Positions 63,301 through 64,000 of a DNA stretch of 64,000 nucleotides are shown piece after piece. The position numbers and the translations under genes were made by a program. Source of the DNA: Buxus sempervirens (Eukaryota; Streptophyta; Magnoliopsida; Buxales; Buxaceae). The first letter of the stretch is position 1, and every line of letters begins with the position of its first letter. The notes beneath the pieces were generated by a model. It made no database searches. It saw only the letters and a list, made by a program, of their open reading frames with translations, and was not told the origin of the DNA. Location of the stretch: positions 19,344,329 to 19,408,328 of the forward strand of contig OX387189.1 in assembly GCA_947561395.2 (NCBI GenBank). The letters run 5' to 3'.

Positions 63301-63996
63301 GTGACTATGGACCTCATGGAAATTTGGGGACGACTTCAGGAGCTACCAAAGCCTAACACCCATAACGATGATCAAACCATTTGGGTTCCAGCGCAATCAG
63401 GAGCATTTGATATTAAGAGTGCATATAAAGCCCTTAGTGGGAGTGGACAGCTGATTAAGTGGAGCAAACTCATATGGCATAGCATGGCAATCCCACGACA
63501 TTCTTTCATCTCATGGATGTCGATCAGAGGTAGGCTCTTAACCAAGAATCAACTCTTCGAATGGGGGGTTATACAAACGGCTACATGTATCTTATGTAGG
63601 CAGCAGATTGAAACACAGCACCACCTTTTCTTCGAGTGTGAGTATAGTGAGGTAATTTGGCATGGACTGCTTCACTTGAATGGAATCCCACAGGTTACTA
63701 GATCATGGGATAGTAATATTGAATGGCTTGGGAACACGTGCACTGGGACATCTCTTAGACAGGTACTTGTGAAGTTATCCTTTGCAGCTGCTATCTACAA
63801 CATCTGGATCGAAAGGAACCGGAGAACCTTCAAAAATAGTTACCTCCCTCACCATGTGGTACTCAAGCATATTGTGCAGGACATCAGACAGAGGATGAAG
63901 CATAGCAAGGTTCATGTCCAGAATAACCCACGTGATCATCATCTCCTCCACAATTGGGATCTGTTGGTTTTAGCGCCTACGGCGTCACGAGGGTAG
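60369..63996 (+). pseudogene. LINE ORF2 (P): endonuclease, RT, zf-RVT, two frameshifts
   Basis: ATG 60369 (MIKVGAWNIRGLNDPSKQ). Endonuclease: NIRG, VETKV, a 1-bp loss near 60590 in a T run, GDFNCVR, SWSN, LDRVMVN, SDHSP. The linker (LRIEEAQLRQKSRIQWL) runs into a G(12) run at 61612-61623 where the frame changes. Then 61627-63996 is open: KAPGPDGFTPLF, RPISCVNTIYKC, KAFDTVSW, GVRQGDPISPYLF, FADDLIMFA (near 62430), zf-RVT CILCRQQIETQHHLFFEC (near 63590), YNIWIERNRRTF, stop 63994-63996. About eight residues are missing near 63005 (IWLVLKWV). Both frameshifts are in homopolymers. Confidence 0.9.
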
Positions 63997-64000
63997 CATC

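Larger units (their letters stand above)
57925..64000 (+). mobile_element. LINE copy P, near-complete, right end outside
   Basis: Plus-strand LINE with a 1-kb repeat-rich 5' UTR, ORF1 (58957-60372) and ORF2 (60369-63996). The window ends 4 bp after the ORF2 stop, so the 3' UTR and tail are not seen. Only one nonsense codon and two single-site frameshifts were found over more than 5 kb. The left edge is approximate (start of GTGTTTCTGGTGGCAGTG units). Confidence 0.85.

Overview
This window reads as intergenic, repeat-rich nuclear DNA from a flowering plant. No host gene, tRNA, rRNA or bacterial feature is visible. The evidence for a plant is the set of element families: L1-type LINEs whose ORF1 carries a DUF4283-like domain plus a CCHC knuckle and whose ORF2 ends in a zf-RVT domain, Tat/Ogre-like Ty3 LTRs beginning TGTAGACAC/TGTAAGCACC, an Au-like SINE 3' part, and a hAT-type MITE. 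The species cannot be named from this.

Layout. 1-12.7 kb: nested LINE copies A, B (+) and C, D1, G (-). 13.4-14.05 kb: a 629-bp hAT-like MITE with an 8-bp target duplication. 14.1-26.5 kb: a second LINE nest (H, I, J, K, E, D2, L, M). Its centre is D2 (17506-23794, minus strand), a full-length 6.3-kb LINE with uninterrupted ORF1 and ORF2, a poly-A tail and an 18-bp target duplication inside older copy E. 26.5-36.7 kb: minus-strand Tat-like LTR retrotransposon material: a broken gag, an array of self-complementary repeats in the leader, LTR1 (holding a Copia-like solo LTR), a PBS, and LTR2 (holding a short LINE). 37-48.4 kb: LINE N (minus, full-length, both ORFs open before disruption), split by LINE O (plus); N sits in a third LTR (LTR3). 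49.7-57.9 kb: older Ty3 debris (an LTR/PBS of a different, iMet-primed type, a protease fragment with a SINE, LTR6, and a 3,236-bp solo LTR7 inside LTR6). 57.9-64 kb: LINE P (plus), nearly complete and running to the right edge.

How the parts work together: each complete LINE encodes an RNA-binding ORF1 protein and an ORF2 protein with endonuclease, reverse transcriptase and zf-RVT. The ORF1 stop overlaps the ORF2 start in five copies (ATGA, or an 8-nt overlap), which suggests coupled translation. Insertion is by target-primed reverse transcription, leaving poly-A and 16-19-bp duplications that date the nesting order. The most unusual signals are (1) a hairpin minisatellite with compensating changes at 27975-28425, (2) copy-specific palindromic words placed around the TATA box and again downstream in the Tat-like LTRs, (3) a conserved basic plus LVDEIAMK tail in six LINE ORF1 proteins, and (4) repeat-built LINE 5' regions.
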